Shown here piece after piece: positions 44,716 through 56,740 of a stretch of 64,000 bases of DNA (its first letter is position 1; each line of letters begins with the position of its first letter). The position numbers were made by a program, and so were the translations under genes. The stretch is taken from contig CM065801.1 in the NCBI GenBank assembly GCA_033398695.1, positions 51,470,358 to 51,534,357 of the forward strand, read 5' to 3'. This stretch comes from Orobanche coerulescens (Eukaryota; Streptophyta; Magnoliopsida; Lamiales; Orobanchaceae). The notes beneath the pieces are model-generated. The model did no database searches. It saw only the letters and a program-made list of their open reading frames with translations, and was not told the DNA's origin.

Positions 44716-47700
44716 CCCGTACATCACAGCCAGCTCAGAGAGAAGCCAGTATCCAACAGACGCAGCAAAGTGTTCAGATGCCTCAAAATTTTGGCCGCGG
44801 ACGAGGCAGAGGACAGTGGGACCGAAAGGGTACATCTAGTGCCGGATCTGTTCCCCCACGTCTGTACGAGATGAGGAGAACAGATGATCAGGATGCTGCT
44901 GTCGCATCAGGTACTGTTCAGATCCTTTTGCATCCAGTTAGCGTTTTATTCGATACAGGAGCTACACATTCATTTATATCCCTGTCTTGTGTAAATCATT
45001 TGAATATTTATGGTTTTCATAATTGTGAACCTTATGTTGTGGGTTTACCGAGCGGAGAGAGGATTATTGGAAACTTAGAAACTAGATATTTCCCTGTATC
45101 ATTTGGAGGCAGAGAGTGGCTCTTAAATCTGATTGTGATAGAAATGAGAGGAGACGACCTGATACTCGGAGATGATTGGCTTAATCGATATGAAGCTATT
45201 GTAAACTACCAAAAGAGGAATATCTCGCTGATCACTGACGATGGTTCCGAAATACTATTTGAAGGATGGAAACCAGGAAGCTCAGGGAAGATGATCAAGG
45301 TGATGAAAGCTGTCAAATTGTTGAAACAGGGCTGTATCGGATACTGGTGCTATGCAATGAAGAAAGAAGACGAAATTGTGGAACTTTCTTCCATTCCTGT
45401 TGTGAACGAATTTCCGAATATATTTCCTGATGAGTTACCTGGACTACCTCCACGATGGGATGTAGAATTCACCATTGAGCTGGAACCCAGAGCTACACCA
45501 ATTTCTAAGGCGCCGTATCATATGGCACCTACTGAGATGTACGAACTGAAAAAGCAACTGAGGAGTTACTGGACAAAGGCTATATCCAGCCAAGTGTTTT
45601 GCCCTGGGGAGCACCAGTTCTTTTTGTCCGGAAGAAGGATGGATCGCTTCGACTTTGTATTGACTATCGAGAGCTGAACAAGATGACGATTAAGAACAAG
45701 TATCCGTTGCCACGGATTGATGATTTGTTTGACCAGTTACAAGAAGCAACAGTGTTTTCAAAAATTGATCTGAGATCAGGATATCATCAGCTGAGGATTA
45801 AGGAATCTGATGTTCCGAAATCATCGTTCAGAACTCGCTACGGACATTATGAGTTTGTAGTGATGCCGTTTGGTCTCACTAACGCACCTGCGGTATTCAT
45901 GCAATTGATGAACCGAGTGTTCATCGAGTATTTGGATAAATTTGTGGTTGTGTTCATTGATGATATTTTGGTGTATTTTAAGAGCCCGGAAGAGCATGCA
46001 CAGCATTTACGGATTGTGTTAGACCTGTTGAGAAATAAACAATTGTATGCCAAACTTTCTAAGTGTGAATTATGGCTAAAAGAAGTGATGTTCCTCATCC
46101 ATGTGGTATCAGCTGAAGGAGTCCGAGTAGATCCTCAGAAGATCGAAGCGGTTATGGATTAGAAGCCTCCAAAGAACGTGAAAGAAGTCCGGAGTTTCTT
46201 AAGACTTGCTGGATATTATCGTCGGTTCGTGGAAGGGTTAATTTCCCGCCCACTTACTCGACTACTGCAGAAAACTCAAAAGTTTGAGTGGAACGAGTTG
46301 TGTCAGAAAAGCTTTGATGAATTGAAGAGGAGATTGACGACTACACCGATTTTAACACTTCCACAGGGAACTGGAGGATTTATAGTTTACAGTGATGCTT
46401 CGAACCAAGGACTCGGATGCGTACTGATGCAGAACGATAAGGTGATCGCTTATGCGTCACGACAGCTGAAGCCTTATGAAGTTAATTACCCAATGCATGA
46501 TTTGGAGCTGGCAGCAATAATTTTTGCTTTGAAATCTGAAGACATTACCTTTACGGGACTCACTGCCAGATCTTTATGGATCACAAGAGTCTTAAATATA
46601 TTTTCAGTCAGAAAGAGTTGAACATGCGGCAAAGGAGATGGCTGGAACTTATTAAGGACTATGACTTGGAGATTCTTTATCATCCAGGCAAAGCAAATGT
46701 AGTGGCCGATGCACTTAGCCGCAAGCCTGTTTCTATTCAGATGCTGGAGACTCTGCCATTCAACGAGAGATGATTCGAGAAGGAATTTAAGTATGGTTAC
46801 AAAGAGTCCAAGGACAACTATGCGTGATGGAAATAACTTCATCGTTAACCGAAGAAATCAAATCTAAGCAAGTAGATGATCCTATGATGATTCAGTTACG
46901 TGATGAAGTAATCAAGGGAAAGGCCCCCGGATTCGTAATTCATGATGATGGAGTTTTGAGATTTCAGAACCGACTTTGCATTCCTGATGTCGATGTTCTG
47001 TTACAGAAAATTATGAAGGAAGTTCACAGATCGCCCTATTCTATCCACCCGGGCACCAGTAAGATGTATAAGGACTTGAAGCAGAACTTCTGGTGGGGCA
47101 ACATGAAGAAAGATGTAGCGGATTATGTTTTGAAATGCTTAACTTGTAAGCAGGTTAAGATCGAGCATCAACGACCTGCCGGAATGCTGAGGCCGCTCCC
47201 GATTCCTGAATGGAATTGGGAGGACATATCGATGGACTTTATCACTAGTATGCCGAGAACCAAGACAGGAATGAACATGATTTGGGTGATAGTTGATCGT
47301 TTAACCAAATCAGCTCATTTTCTAGGCATTAAGGACACGTGGGGACCAGAGAGGTTGGCACGAGTATTTATTTCGGAGATAGTTCGATTGCATGGTACGC
47401 CGAAGACTATTATTTCTGACCGAGACGGTCGCTTTGTATCGCATTTTTGGAAAGCAGTTCATAACGCCTTGGGGACCAAATTGAACTTCATCACAGCTTA
47501 TCACCCGCAGACATACGGACAATCCGAGAGGACTATTCAAACGGTGGAAGACATGCTGAGGGCCTGTGCCTTAGATTGGTCAAATTATTGGGAAATTTAT
47601 CTGCCTTTGATTGAATTCGCCTACAACAATAGCTGGCATGCTTCCATTAAGATGGCACCGTTTGAGGCCTTATACGGGAGGAAATGCAGATCACCCCTAT

Positions 47701-48275
47701 GTTGGGACGATTCATCAGATTTGATCGGAACGGAACCAGAATTGATTGTTCAGACACTAGAAAAGATAGCCTTGATTCGCGAAAGGCTGTTGACCGCCCA
47801 GAGCCGACAGAAATCTTATGCACATGTACGTCATCGTCCATTAGAGTTCAGTATTGGAGATCACGTACTTTTAAAAGTTTCTCCTACTCGGGGAATCTTT
47901 CGTTTTGGGATAAAAGGAAAGCTGAGTCCGAGATATATCGGACCATTCGAGATTCTTGAGAGAGTTGGAGAGTTGGCATACAGATTAACATTACCGCCAT
48001 CATTGAGCCATGTTCATAACGTGTTCCACGTATCCCAGTTACGGAGATATATACCGGATCCTAGTCATGTAATTGATTTCGGCGAGATCGAAGTCGCTCA
48101 GGATGGAACATTTGAAGAAAGACCAGTCAGGATACTCGAGAGTCGAGTTAAGCAATTGAGGAACAAACCAATCGCTTTGGTCAAAGTTCAGTGGTCACGC
48201 CACGGAGTGGTAGAAGCCACTTGGGAAACGGAAGATATCATGAAGTCCAGATATCCAGAGTTATTTTTGTCTTGA
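44716..48275 (+). pseudogene. pol: D pol: protease, RT, RNase H, integrase, chromodomain-like tail
   Basis: Protease [13 protein letters not shown] (about 44948). RT: a shift near 45560, then [35 protein letters not shown] and the intact catalytic FIDDILVYF (about 45955). TAG at 46160 replaces Trp in VMDWKPPKNV. RNase H SVYSDASN-like ([14 protein letters not shown]), with a shift near 46535, then DHKSLKYIF and [15 protein letters not shown]. From 46824 a 483-codon stretch is open: [45 protein letters not shown] (HPQTYGQ where kin have HPQTDGQ), and the tail RHGVVEATWE. Stop TGA 48273-48275. Confidence 0.9.
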
Positions 48276-48310
48276 GTTTCGGGACGAAACTCCTTTTTAG
48301 TAGGAGAGTA
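48274..48310 (+). other. D post-pol hairpin and polypurine tract
   Basis: GAGTTTCGGGACGAAACTC (48274-48292): same stem as A and E, but the closing pair is G-C instead of A-T, a compensatory change. TTTTTAGTAGGAGAGTA then abuts the LTR; the purine run is broken by a T. Confidence 0.85.
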
Positions 48311-48465
48311 TGTAATATCCGGATTTATTATTGAGTATTTCATTTGTATTTGAGCCATGTATTATTAGGAATCATGATATCGATAATTGGAGTATGATAT
48401 TTCTCACATTTGCATCTTTGTATATGATTATATCATCATACAAATTTTCTCATGCAAACTCGTGA

Positions 48466-48716
48466 TAACGCACGCTAAGAATGTAGCTTAACGTGCATTA
48501 TCGGCTAAAACTAGCGCACGCTAGGAATGAAGAATTGCCTGCGTTAGGTAGTCTATTATTGAGGTAGGCGGCTAGCACATGCTCTAGCCGGACATGAGTC
48601 CGGATAAGATTCCCGCGGGCGAACCTGGACAGATTTGGAGTCAACGCTTGTTAGCGTGCGCTAAGGATACTGTGATAGCGTGCGCTAAATAACATACGGA
48701 CAGAAATGTTATAAAG
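48466..48716 (+). promoter_or_regulatory. D 3' LTR first palindrome block plus TATA box
   Basis: Units start at 48467, 48490, 48513 and 48536 (exactly 23 bp), then 48653 and 48677 (24 bp), then TATAAAG at 48710. Same layout as the 5' copy. Confidence 0.85.
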
Positions 48717-49540
48717 GGACAACACCCCATTTTACTTGGTTTACATTCTCTTCACTTGTCCTTCGTTCTTGACAGACCAGAGAGCCTCATATCTTCCTCA
48801 AACACACATAGACCACCTCTACTTGATCATTGGAGATTGGATGTCACTTGTGATTGATCGTTGAAGTGGAGAAACACCTTGGATTGACATTCAAACAACC
48901 ATAGTTGGATTCTACCTTTTTGACTCGGTGTTTTCTTCATCTTAAGGTATGTTAATTCTATCCAGCCTTAGATTCGTGTTCTTGAGAATACGATGATCAT
49001 GCTACCAAGATATTGAGTTCCATTGATGAATTATTCAAACAAACATCATGTTTAGAAGTCGGAATGATTATGCTTATGATATCCTCGTTGAAAACATCGT
49101 AGTTGGAATCCTAGTACGTCAAATGATGAGAGGAATATTTTGAGGTTGATTATCTATATGATTAACGTTTCCATATTGATCGTAAACTTGGAATTGATAT
49201 CACTTTTGTTATAAGGACTTAAGAAAGAATCATCTTAGGTTGTATCTTTTCATTGGGATCGTTAGTTCACCTTTAAGATGAAGTCTGAATGGGATAATGG
49301 TAATGGAATCTAGTGCATCAACCTGAGATCACCGAACTTCAAATGAGAATGATAATCGAGATTAAATATAAGAGTTGTGATGATATTCATTTCCTTGAAT
49401 TCAAAGATGATTGAGTCTGTAAGATTATTCATAAGTTTATGATATGTAGACGAGTAACGTACGTAAATCACTGAGGATTTTGTATGTTTCATCACCATTA
49501 GAACAGTCATCTGCCCAGAAGTGAAACTGCCATGCACGCT

Positions 49541-49756
49541 TAGCGTACGCTAAGCTATGTAGATTAACGTACGGTATCGGGCTTAGTTAATGTACACAAT
49601 GTTTGGTACGTAACGTACGTTAAAATCATCAGAGAAGTCAGTCGTCTGATCAGAGAGGGACTGGCGATACTTATATAGCGTACGCTAGACTTTGTTGTTT
49701 ACGTGCTCTAACGAGTACCCCTAACGTACACTACATAGGATACGTAGCGTGCGTTA
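49541..49756. repeat. D 3' LTR second palindrome block: two quartets at 23 bp
   Basis: AGCGTACGCT/AACGTACGTT-type units start at 49542, 49566, 49589 and 49612, then 49677, 49700, 49723 and 49746. Steps are 23-24 bp within each quartet and 65 bp between quartets. An extra unit may lie at 49455. It is about 0.8 kb downstream of the TATA box. Confidence 0.85.
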
Positions 49757-50144
49757 AGCAAGCCAGGCAGATTACGTTTTATGAACTTCCGACCGTAATT
49801 TGGATTGTTAGATGTTCGTTCGACTTGAGATGAATTCTATATTATTTCTTTTGTTAAGATTCGAGCTTAGCAACGTGATTGATCGAAGGGGACGACCTTC
49901 GAGTTTTTGATATTCGTGGAAGCTTTATTCTTGTCATCGAATCGAGGCAAGTACTTTAATTAGAATTGTTTATATTATGTCAGTAATATTGTGATTGTAT
50001 TATGTACATGTGTTGTGATTAATTGTCCACCATGCATTGATCCGACGGGAATCATCATGGGAATCTATAGCTGTGTGTGCTGGATCGTTGGACAGGTAGT
50101 TTCACCATGTGTTGGTCCGACGGGATCATCATGGGAATCTATAG

Positions 50145-50149
50145 CTGTG
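50145..50149. repeat. Target-site duplication CTGTG of element C (second copy 59311-59315)
   Basis: CTGTG precedes TGTTAGGCG and follows CCGCAACA. The D LTR sequence (AGCTGTGTGCGCTGGATCG) is continuous across it. Confidence 0.9.
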
Positions 50150-51466
50150 TGTTAGGCGTATTTTTATGCGCTTATTTATCATTGTTTTTTTATCCATTTT
50201 ATGTCTAAATCTGCATAAATGAGCTTTTAATGCACTATTCTTATATGTTTTGTAGGAAATTGGAGTCCGAAAGCTCGAACGGCGAAAAACGGGCCGGAAC
50301 GTCAATTTTTAGCCTCGGGCCGCGGCACGAACCAAATGAGCCGCGACACACGAAGATGACTAGCAAGCGCCGAGTGGACTGTACCGGGGGCCGTGGCACA
50401 GCTTAAGTGAGCCGCGGCCCATGAGGAAAAATAGGCGCCCAGGCATGGAGCGCTGAACGTTGGGACCGCGGCACAGATTAAGTGAGCCGCGGTCCGCGGG
50501 GCGGTTTTGCTGCGTTTTTCGCGTTTCTTTGCCGTTTCTGAAGCCCATTTTCGACCCAATCCCCAGCTGCGTTTTGGAGGCTAATGATAGTTATAAATAG
50601 GGGTTTAAGGTCTGAAAGTTGCAGGATCGAAGTATCAGAGGAGGATCGATCATCAAGAGAATCGAGGAATTGAGAAGAAGCAGGAAACACCAAGGAAGCC
50701 AGAGAACGGAGGAGTCCAAGTTCTTCGTCTGCGTTTGATTTCTATGCTTTCTTTAACTCTTTTTGTATTTTTATTTTCTAGCATGTCAGGCTAGAACCCT
50801 ATTCTAGGATTTTGATGAAACCGAAGTTTTGATGAATTTACTTTTGATTATCAATATAATTCCCTTTTCTATTGAGTTTTCCCAATTGTTTTTAATGCTT
50901 TCAATTGTGTGGCCTATAATTAAATTGTTTTAATAACGCAACTCGAATCGGGAGAGGAGAGTTGGTAGGATAAATTGGTGAGAACCGTTTTATCTTGTGA
51001 GATAGGAATATACTCATAGGAATTACGTGGCTTGTCTGAAGATTCCGTGCTTTTTTCCTATTGTCGAATTAATCCACCTAGGAATAGAGTGTGTTATTCG
51101 CCTTAGAAAAATCTATTGACCTCAGGAGAGGCGGTAGAGTATTTTAGCAACCTTCGCCTTCAATGAATTGGGAAATCATTAAATTCATATGATCGAGAGT
51201 AATTCGGATAAACCGAGGTGGATTCACAATCCTAGATTAATTCCTTATTTGATTTTCTTCCTTTGAATAATTGATTCTACTATTTCTTTGCTTTTATTAT
51301 TTTTCCTTAATTATTACTTGCACCTAAAATTTCGAAAGTTCAGATAAAATTAGAATACTCATAAATCGGTAGTTAGTAAGTCAGTCCTCGTGGGAACGAT
51401 ATCTTACTTATCTCTTTATTACTTGTTTACGACAACGTGCACTTGCGTTCACCGAATTCCGCAACA
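50150..51466 (+). repeat. C 5' LTR (1317 bp)
   Basis: TGTTAGGCGTATT to TTCCGCAACA. Palindrome pairs at 50318-50500 precede TATAAATA (50592-50599). The rest is AT-rich leader without a gene. Confidence 0.92.
50318..50599 (+). promoter_or_regulatory. C 5' LTR promoter: three palindrome pairs and TATA box
   Basis: CCGCGG cores start at 50320 and 50341; 50391 and 50412; 50466 and 50487, always 21 bp within a pair and 71-75 bp between pairs. TATAAATA at 50592-50599 is about 105 bp beyond the last. Confidence 0.85.
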
Positions 51467-51472
51467 AGTTTT

Positions 51473-51490
51473 TGGCGCCGTTGTCGGGGA
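51473..51490 (+). other. C primer-binding site, tRNA-Asp type
   Basis: TGGCGCCGTTGTCGGGGA, one base from the complement of the plant tRNA-Asp 3' end, six bases after the LTR. Confidence 0.9.
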
Positions 51491-51601
51491 CTGATTATTT
51501 TACTAATATCGATTTCAGTATTTGTAGTCTTAGTTTGGACATTTTTTTTATTTTTTGTAATTTGTTTATTTGTTTTCCTTTCAGAAATTTCTGGTTAGTG
51601 C

Positions 51602-54201
51602 ATGAGAAAATTCGGTAACGAAGGCCTACTACCTTTGGATACCGAACTCTAGCACACTTTTCGAAAAAACAAGAAGGAAAAGCGCGAGCAACCAGCAATA
51701 GACATCATGGCCGATAATACCGAAAATCACGGAGGAGATAATCTTTTGCAGCAAGCTCAACCGGCATTGGCACTCCGTGATTATGCTATGCCACAAATAA
51801 ATGCGAACTTTTCGGGGATTCGGCGTCCAACCATCCAAGCGAACAACTTCGAAATCAAGCCGGCTATTATTCAGATGGTGCAAGCAAGCCAATTTTGTGG
51901 ATTGGCGAACGATGATCCCAACGCACATATCACTTCATTTCTCTATATTTGTGACACCTTCAAGAATAATGGTGTCACCGATGATGCTATTCGTCTACGG
52001 CTTTTCCTTTTTTCTTTGAAGGACAAATCTAAGTTTTGGTTGGATTCGTTACCGCCGGGCTCTATCACGACTTGGGCAGAATTAGCACAAGCCTTCCTAG
52101 CTAAGTTCTTTCCACCATCAAAGACGGCGAGACTAAGGAACGAGATAACCACGTTCGGGCAATTTGATATGGAGTCGCTTCACGAAGCTTGGGAGTGATA
52201 CAAAGATTTGCTAAGGAGATGCCCACACCATGGCCTACCGGACTGGCTACAAATTCAGATGTTCTATAATGGATTGTGTGCTTCTACACGCACTCTTGTT
52301 GATGCAGCCGCTGGAGGAGCGTTGATGGGTAAAACGATGGCCGAAGCCCACTCTTTATTGGAAGCTATGGCTGCAAATGCTTATCAGTGGCCTTCCGAAT
52401 GAGTGATCCCGAAGCGAGTAATGGAAATCTCCGATAATGATCCAATATCTACGCTATCGGCTCAAGTCGCCGCCTTGACTCAGCAACTTCAAGCCTTTTC
52501 ACATGCTCCTTCCCCCGTTACCACTGAATCATGTAATTGGTGCAACGGATCTCACCCTAGTGCAGAATGTCATATTGGAAATCCTTTCGAGCAACATCCG
52601 ATGGAACAAGCTCAGTTTGTGGGGAACGAGAATTGACAGAATAATCCGTATTCCAACACATACAATCCGGGGTGGCGAAATCACCCTAACTTTTCATGGA
52701 AAAACAGACAAAACCTAAACCAACCTTAGTTTACTCAACACCAACAGCAACCCCCTCCCACTCCGAAGATCTCCTTAGAAGAAGCAATGACGAAGTTAGC
52801 TGTAAATACGAGTCAGTTCATGACCCGTACGGAAGCAACCTTGCAAAACCATTCCGCCTCTATTCGCAACTTGGAAGTACAGTTGGGTCAAATAGCAAAT
52901 GTGTTAACAGCCCGCCCTGAGGGTACCTTGCCAAGTACAACCGAGACGAACCCCAGAGAGAGTATAAATGCCATTAGTTTGAGAAGCGGGAAGGAATTGT
53001 GTGAGCCGCCCGGGCAGAGCAAAAAGAGAGGTGATGATGAGGAGAAGAAAAATTCGGCGATCGAGAAATCACAAATTTCTAGATCCTCGAAATTGTTTCC
53101 AGATAATACGACAGCCTATGTACCACCCGTCCCGTTTCCAGAGCGATTGCAACAGCAAAAAGTGGACAAACAGTTCTCCAAGTTTCTTGACGTCTTCAAG
53201 AAACTCCATATCAATATTCCATTTGACGAAGACTTAGAACAAATGCCGAGCTATGTGAAGTTCATGAAAGAGATGTTATCTAACAAAAGGAAGCTCGAGG
53301 AATATGAGACAGTGGCATTAACAGAAGAGTGCAGCGCCATCTTGCAGAAAAAGCTCCCGCCAAAATTGAAGGATTCATGAAGTTTCAATATACCGTGCAC
53401 TATAGGAGATTTGTCTTTTGATAAAGCATTGCGTGATATCGGCGTCAGCATTAATCTTATGCCCCTTTCCATATTTAAGAAGCTAGGCATTGGGGAGGCC
53501 AAGCCGACGACAATCTCGCTGCAATTAGCTGACCGATCTATCAAGTACCCGAGGGGGGTAATAGAAGATGTTTTAGTCAAGGTAGATAAATTAATCTTTC
53601 CCGCTGATTTCATTGTGCCCGATATGGAGTAGGACCAAGACATCCCAATTATTTTGGGAAGACCATTCTTAGCTACCGCCGAACTCTCATTGATGTGGAA
53701 AAAGGGAAACTCACTCTGTGGATTCAAGATGAGCAAGTCACTTTCCAAGTGTTTCAATCCTTTCCGTGTCCAAGTAGTGTCGAGAAGAGTTCACAAATTT
53801 ACATCTTTGAGAAAGACACACATCGGGAGAGTTGCCGGTCGAAATGTTCAGAATCCACTTTAGCTGCTCCAATGTCCAAGAGAAATGAAGAACGAATCCT
53901 GTATCATAAGCATTTGAATATGTCGTCTCCAACATCCATTCATCCACCATCAAAAAATTCTCATGCTGTCATAAGTTCTCCCGTGGAGTTGAAAATTAAG
54001 CCGGATGTCAAACGAGTACCAAGTCAATTGCAAAATGGGTGTTTTGGAAGGCTACTATTGTTAAAGCTGTTTCGCAAAGAACGTTGGATATCCATACCAA
54101 AAGTCGAACAGTTGAATTTTAATGGTCAACAATTGAAATCACGTAATAACGGTTTGATGGACTGTGCGGAGTCCAAATGGTCTTTGCGGAACGCAAACTA
54201 A
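51602..54201 (+). pseudogene. gag-pro: C gag-protease of Athila type, pol enzymes missing
   Basis: From ATG 51602 (MRKFGNEGLLPLDTEL, then TAG at 51650; a second start, MADNTENHGGDN, at 51707). One reading frame runs to about 53690 with only stops in it, no shift. Gag core RDYAMPQINANF, FWLDSLPPGSITTW; cysteine motif CNWCNGSHPSAEC (about 52535). Protease [15 protein letters not shown] and QDIPIILGRPFLAT (about 53640). After a shift at about 53690: KLTLWIQDEQVTFQVFQ, and a tail ending ESKWSLRNAN at TAA 54199. The last part (FNFNGQQLKS-like) recalls the region after integrase in complete Athila elements, which suggests an internal deletion of RT to integrase. Stops at 52196, 52400 and 52634 are CGA to TGA changes. 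Confidence 0.88.
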
Positions 54202-55439
54202 TTTTCAAAAAGTTCGGCTGAAGACTATAAACTTAGCGCTTCTCGGGAGGCAACCCGATTATTAGTTGTAGATTTTTATTTTTCAGTGTTTTCATACATT
54301 TTAGAGTCTATGTTTTTCATCACTTTTGCTTGGATATGATTATCTCTCACGTTCTTGATATGTTCCTTTGAAAATTCTGTGCAGAAAAAAACCCCAGGAA
54401 AAAATTCAGCCCTGAGCCACGGCACAAGGATAGTGAGCCGCGGCACATACAAGTTGAGACACAAAGGCCAAACGAACTGTACTCTATGCCGCGGCACGAG
54501 CTTACTGAGCCGCGGCACATCCTGTCCCTGAGCCGCGGCACATATTCACTGAGTCGCGGCACGCCAAATGTCCAAGAAATGCCTAGGTATCTGTACTACG
54601 TGCCGTGGCACGGACCAAATGAGCCGCGGCACACTAACATGACGACGCGCGGCACCCATATGCTGAGCCGCGACATAAGGCGAAAGAACAAACAACGCCC
54701 AGGCAGGCTGTACTCTGGGCCGCGGCTCACTTAAGTTGTGCCGCGGCCCCTGTTTGTAATTTCAAAAGCCAGGTCTCCTTTATAACCCTATCGGCCGACA
54801 CACCAGGTAAATTTCCTCCCTTCCTTCGCACAAGCGCTCGGCCGAACCTCCTCTCACTTCTTCTTTTTCTTGCATACTTCAATCCAAGTCAGGTAATTCT
54901 CAATCTCTTAATCCTTATTGATACATGATTTGAAAAGTAAGGTATTGTTATTCATTTGATGTTGAATATGTTGTTAGTTTTTCTTCAAAGTTCTCTCAAA
55001 AATTGAGTTGGAATATGGTGAATATGGTGAATGTGGTGATTGATTGTGATGGTATTTGTGATTATGTATAATTGTTGATGTTATTTGTCATTTTTCTCAT
55101 GACTATCGATTGAGGTTGTTATTTTTGGGGATTGAATTAAGCTATTGTCATGTTTGTTCTTCATTTAAACTTATGCAGTCAAGGTGTTTGATGAAATGCA
55201 TAAATGAAAATTTTTAAGCCAACGTTTTGAAACTATGTGCAACGAATTTGTTTATGGGTTTACATTGTACCCCAACTCTTACGTCAAGTTTAAACGTGAA
55301 AGTTCAACTTTAATTTTCTCTAACGACAGTGCAAGCTCGCTCAACTCGATATTCACGTTTTGCATACCTTAAGTCAAGTGGTGTTGTTTTCCTTAAAGTT
55401 TACGTAATTTCCGGTGTTTATCTTTTTAGGAAACTCGCC
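54202..55439 (+). promoter_or_regulatory. C internal promoter region upstream of ORF2
   Basis: AGCGCTTCTCGGGAGGCAAC (from 54235) is a motif also found after gag-protease in B. The palindrome array 54415-54750 follows, then TATAACC at 54781-54787, a leader of about 650 bp, and TTTTTAGG just before the ORF2 ATG, a possible 3' splice site. Inferred to drive a separate ORF2 transcript. Confidence 0.65.
54415..54750. repeat. C internal palindrome array, about 13 GTGCCGCGGCAC units
   Basis: Cores start at 54417, 54438; 54489, 54510, 54533, 54554; 54603, 54624, 54647, 54668; 54720, 54741, with a worn one near 54459. Both quartets have steps 21, 23, 21. Spacers between groups share a CTGTACT-like motif. 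Confidence 0.9.
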
Positions 55440-56740
55440 ATGGCCAGAAAAAGGAAGGTTAGCACAAGGGCTAGGACACAATGATCCCCCACACGAGGGG
55501 AGACTTCACAGAGCCGAGCCGATTTGGAATCGCACCAATTCTCCGATCCAGAAATTCACAAAATATTCAATGAAAAAATCTGACCTCGACCTATAATCCC
55601 GGAGCGGGGATTCACTCCCGCCCCCCAGGACGGCGAGCTTCTGACCATGATTGACGAGATGGGGTGGGCTCGTTTCGCTGCGTCTCCCGAGCCGGCTGTG
55701 ATCTCTATCGTCCAGGAGTTTTATGCCAGCGCTCTGTTGAGGCATATTCGGGCAGGGCAGATGATACTGCAATCAGATACTCAGACTTAGGTCGTCGTCC
55801 GAGGCCATACAGTGGATTTTTCGGTGGCTGCTATTCGGAGATTATATGAGCTGCAAGTGGTGGGCGAGACGGCGTTTATGCAGAGTATGAGTAGCCTCAC
55901 GATGGAGGCTCTGCTAGAGACACTCACACAGCCTGGTTCCGTCTGGGAGACTCGCGCCCCGGGCTCTTCATCCTTCTACTTTAAGAGTTCGCGACTCAGT
56001 CGGCTCGGGCGAGCCTGGTTATACTTCCTCTGCGCACGGGTCGATCCCACCTCGCAGATCCGCTCAGTTTTACTCTCTCGTGCTCGATTGTTATATGCTA
56101 TCACTTCCGGGCTCAGATTCGATGTGGCCCCTCATCTGGTCCGATCTATCCTTCAGTGCATTCAAGGAGGGGCCAAGACGGGGCTGAAGCACCCATCTCT
56201 TATTTGCGCTCTATGCCGCCAGTCGGGCATAACTTGGTCGGATGATGAGCCGATGCTAGCACCCCAGGGTCCGATTGATCATCGCATTATTTCTCACTTT
56301 GACCAGTGGGGTGGAGCGCCGACACATGCTCGGGGGTGAGGATTTCTTCTTGACGAGGCACATGAGCAGTCCCCCGAGCCTCTTCTTCTGACATATGGGC
56401 AGGCAGAGTCCAGCCCGCCGCCCGAGAGAGAGCACCTGCAGGCTATGTTCGACGACCTGAGAGAGGAGATTATGAGAGAGAGAGCCACTTAGCTGCCCTG
56501 AGAGAGGAGATGAGGACAGAGAGAGAGAGCCTCCTCGCTGCTGTCCGGGAGGAGATGAGAGAGCAGGCCCGTCGGGCCAATCGACGTGAGGAGAGGCGCC
56601 TAGCGGCAAGAGATGTGTACCATCAGGACTACCTTTCTGCGTGGACGAGCCATGTACTGCACCCGTACGGGCCATTCATTCCACCAGTTAGGCCAGCCAC
56701 ACCACCTTCCTCGCCGGACGAGGCCGACACTAGTTCATGA
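55440..56740 (+). pseudogene. C ORF2: plant-transposon-type protein with coiled-coil tail
   Basis: ATG 55440 to TGA 56738, about 433 codons. The frame holds from the start to about 56480 apart from stops: TGA after RARTQ (55482), TGA after NEKI (55581), TAG after DTQT (55788) and TGA after THARG (56337). A shift near 56485 precedes the charged tail REEMREQARRANRREERRL, a likely coiled coil, ending SPDEADTSS. Conserved body: FYASALLRHIRAGQ, RLGRAWLYFLCARVDPTSQI, ITSGLRFDVAPHLVRSI, DHRIISHFDQWGGAP. Matches B ORF2 throughout. Best guess is the Athila-associated 'plant transposon protein' domain; function unknown. No membrane segment seen. Confidence 0.78.

Larger units (their letters stand above)
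48311..50149 (+). repeat. D 3' LTR, segment 1
   Basis: TGTAATATCCGG onward. Holds the first palindrome block (48466-48687), TATAAAG (48710-48716), a 1-kb stretch missing from the 5' LTR (about 49013-50025) with the second palindrome block, and the GC donor AG|GCAAGT (49947). Interrupted at 50149 by element C. Confidence 0.9.

Noticed and set aside
49013..50025. Extra kilobase in the D 3' LTR as a separate inserted element
   Set aside because: No target duplication or terminal repeats at its borders, and it contains the GC donor shared with other LTRs, so loss from the 5' LTR is simpler.
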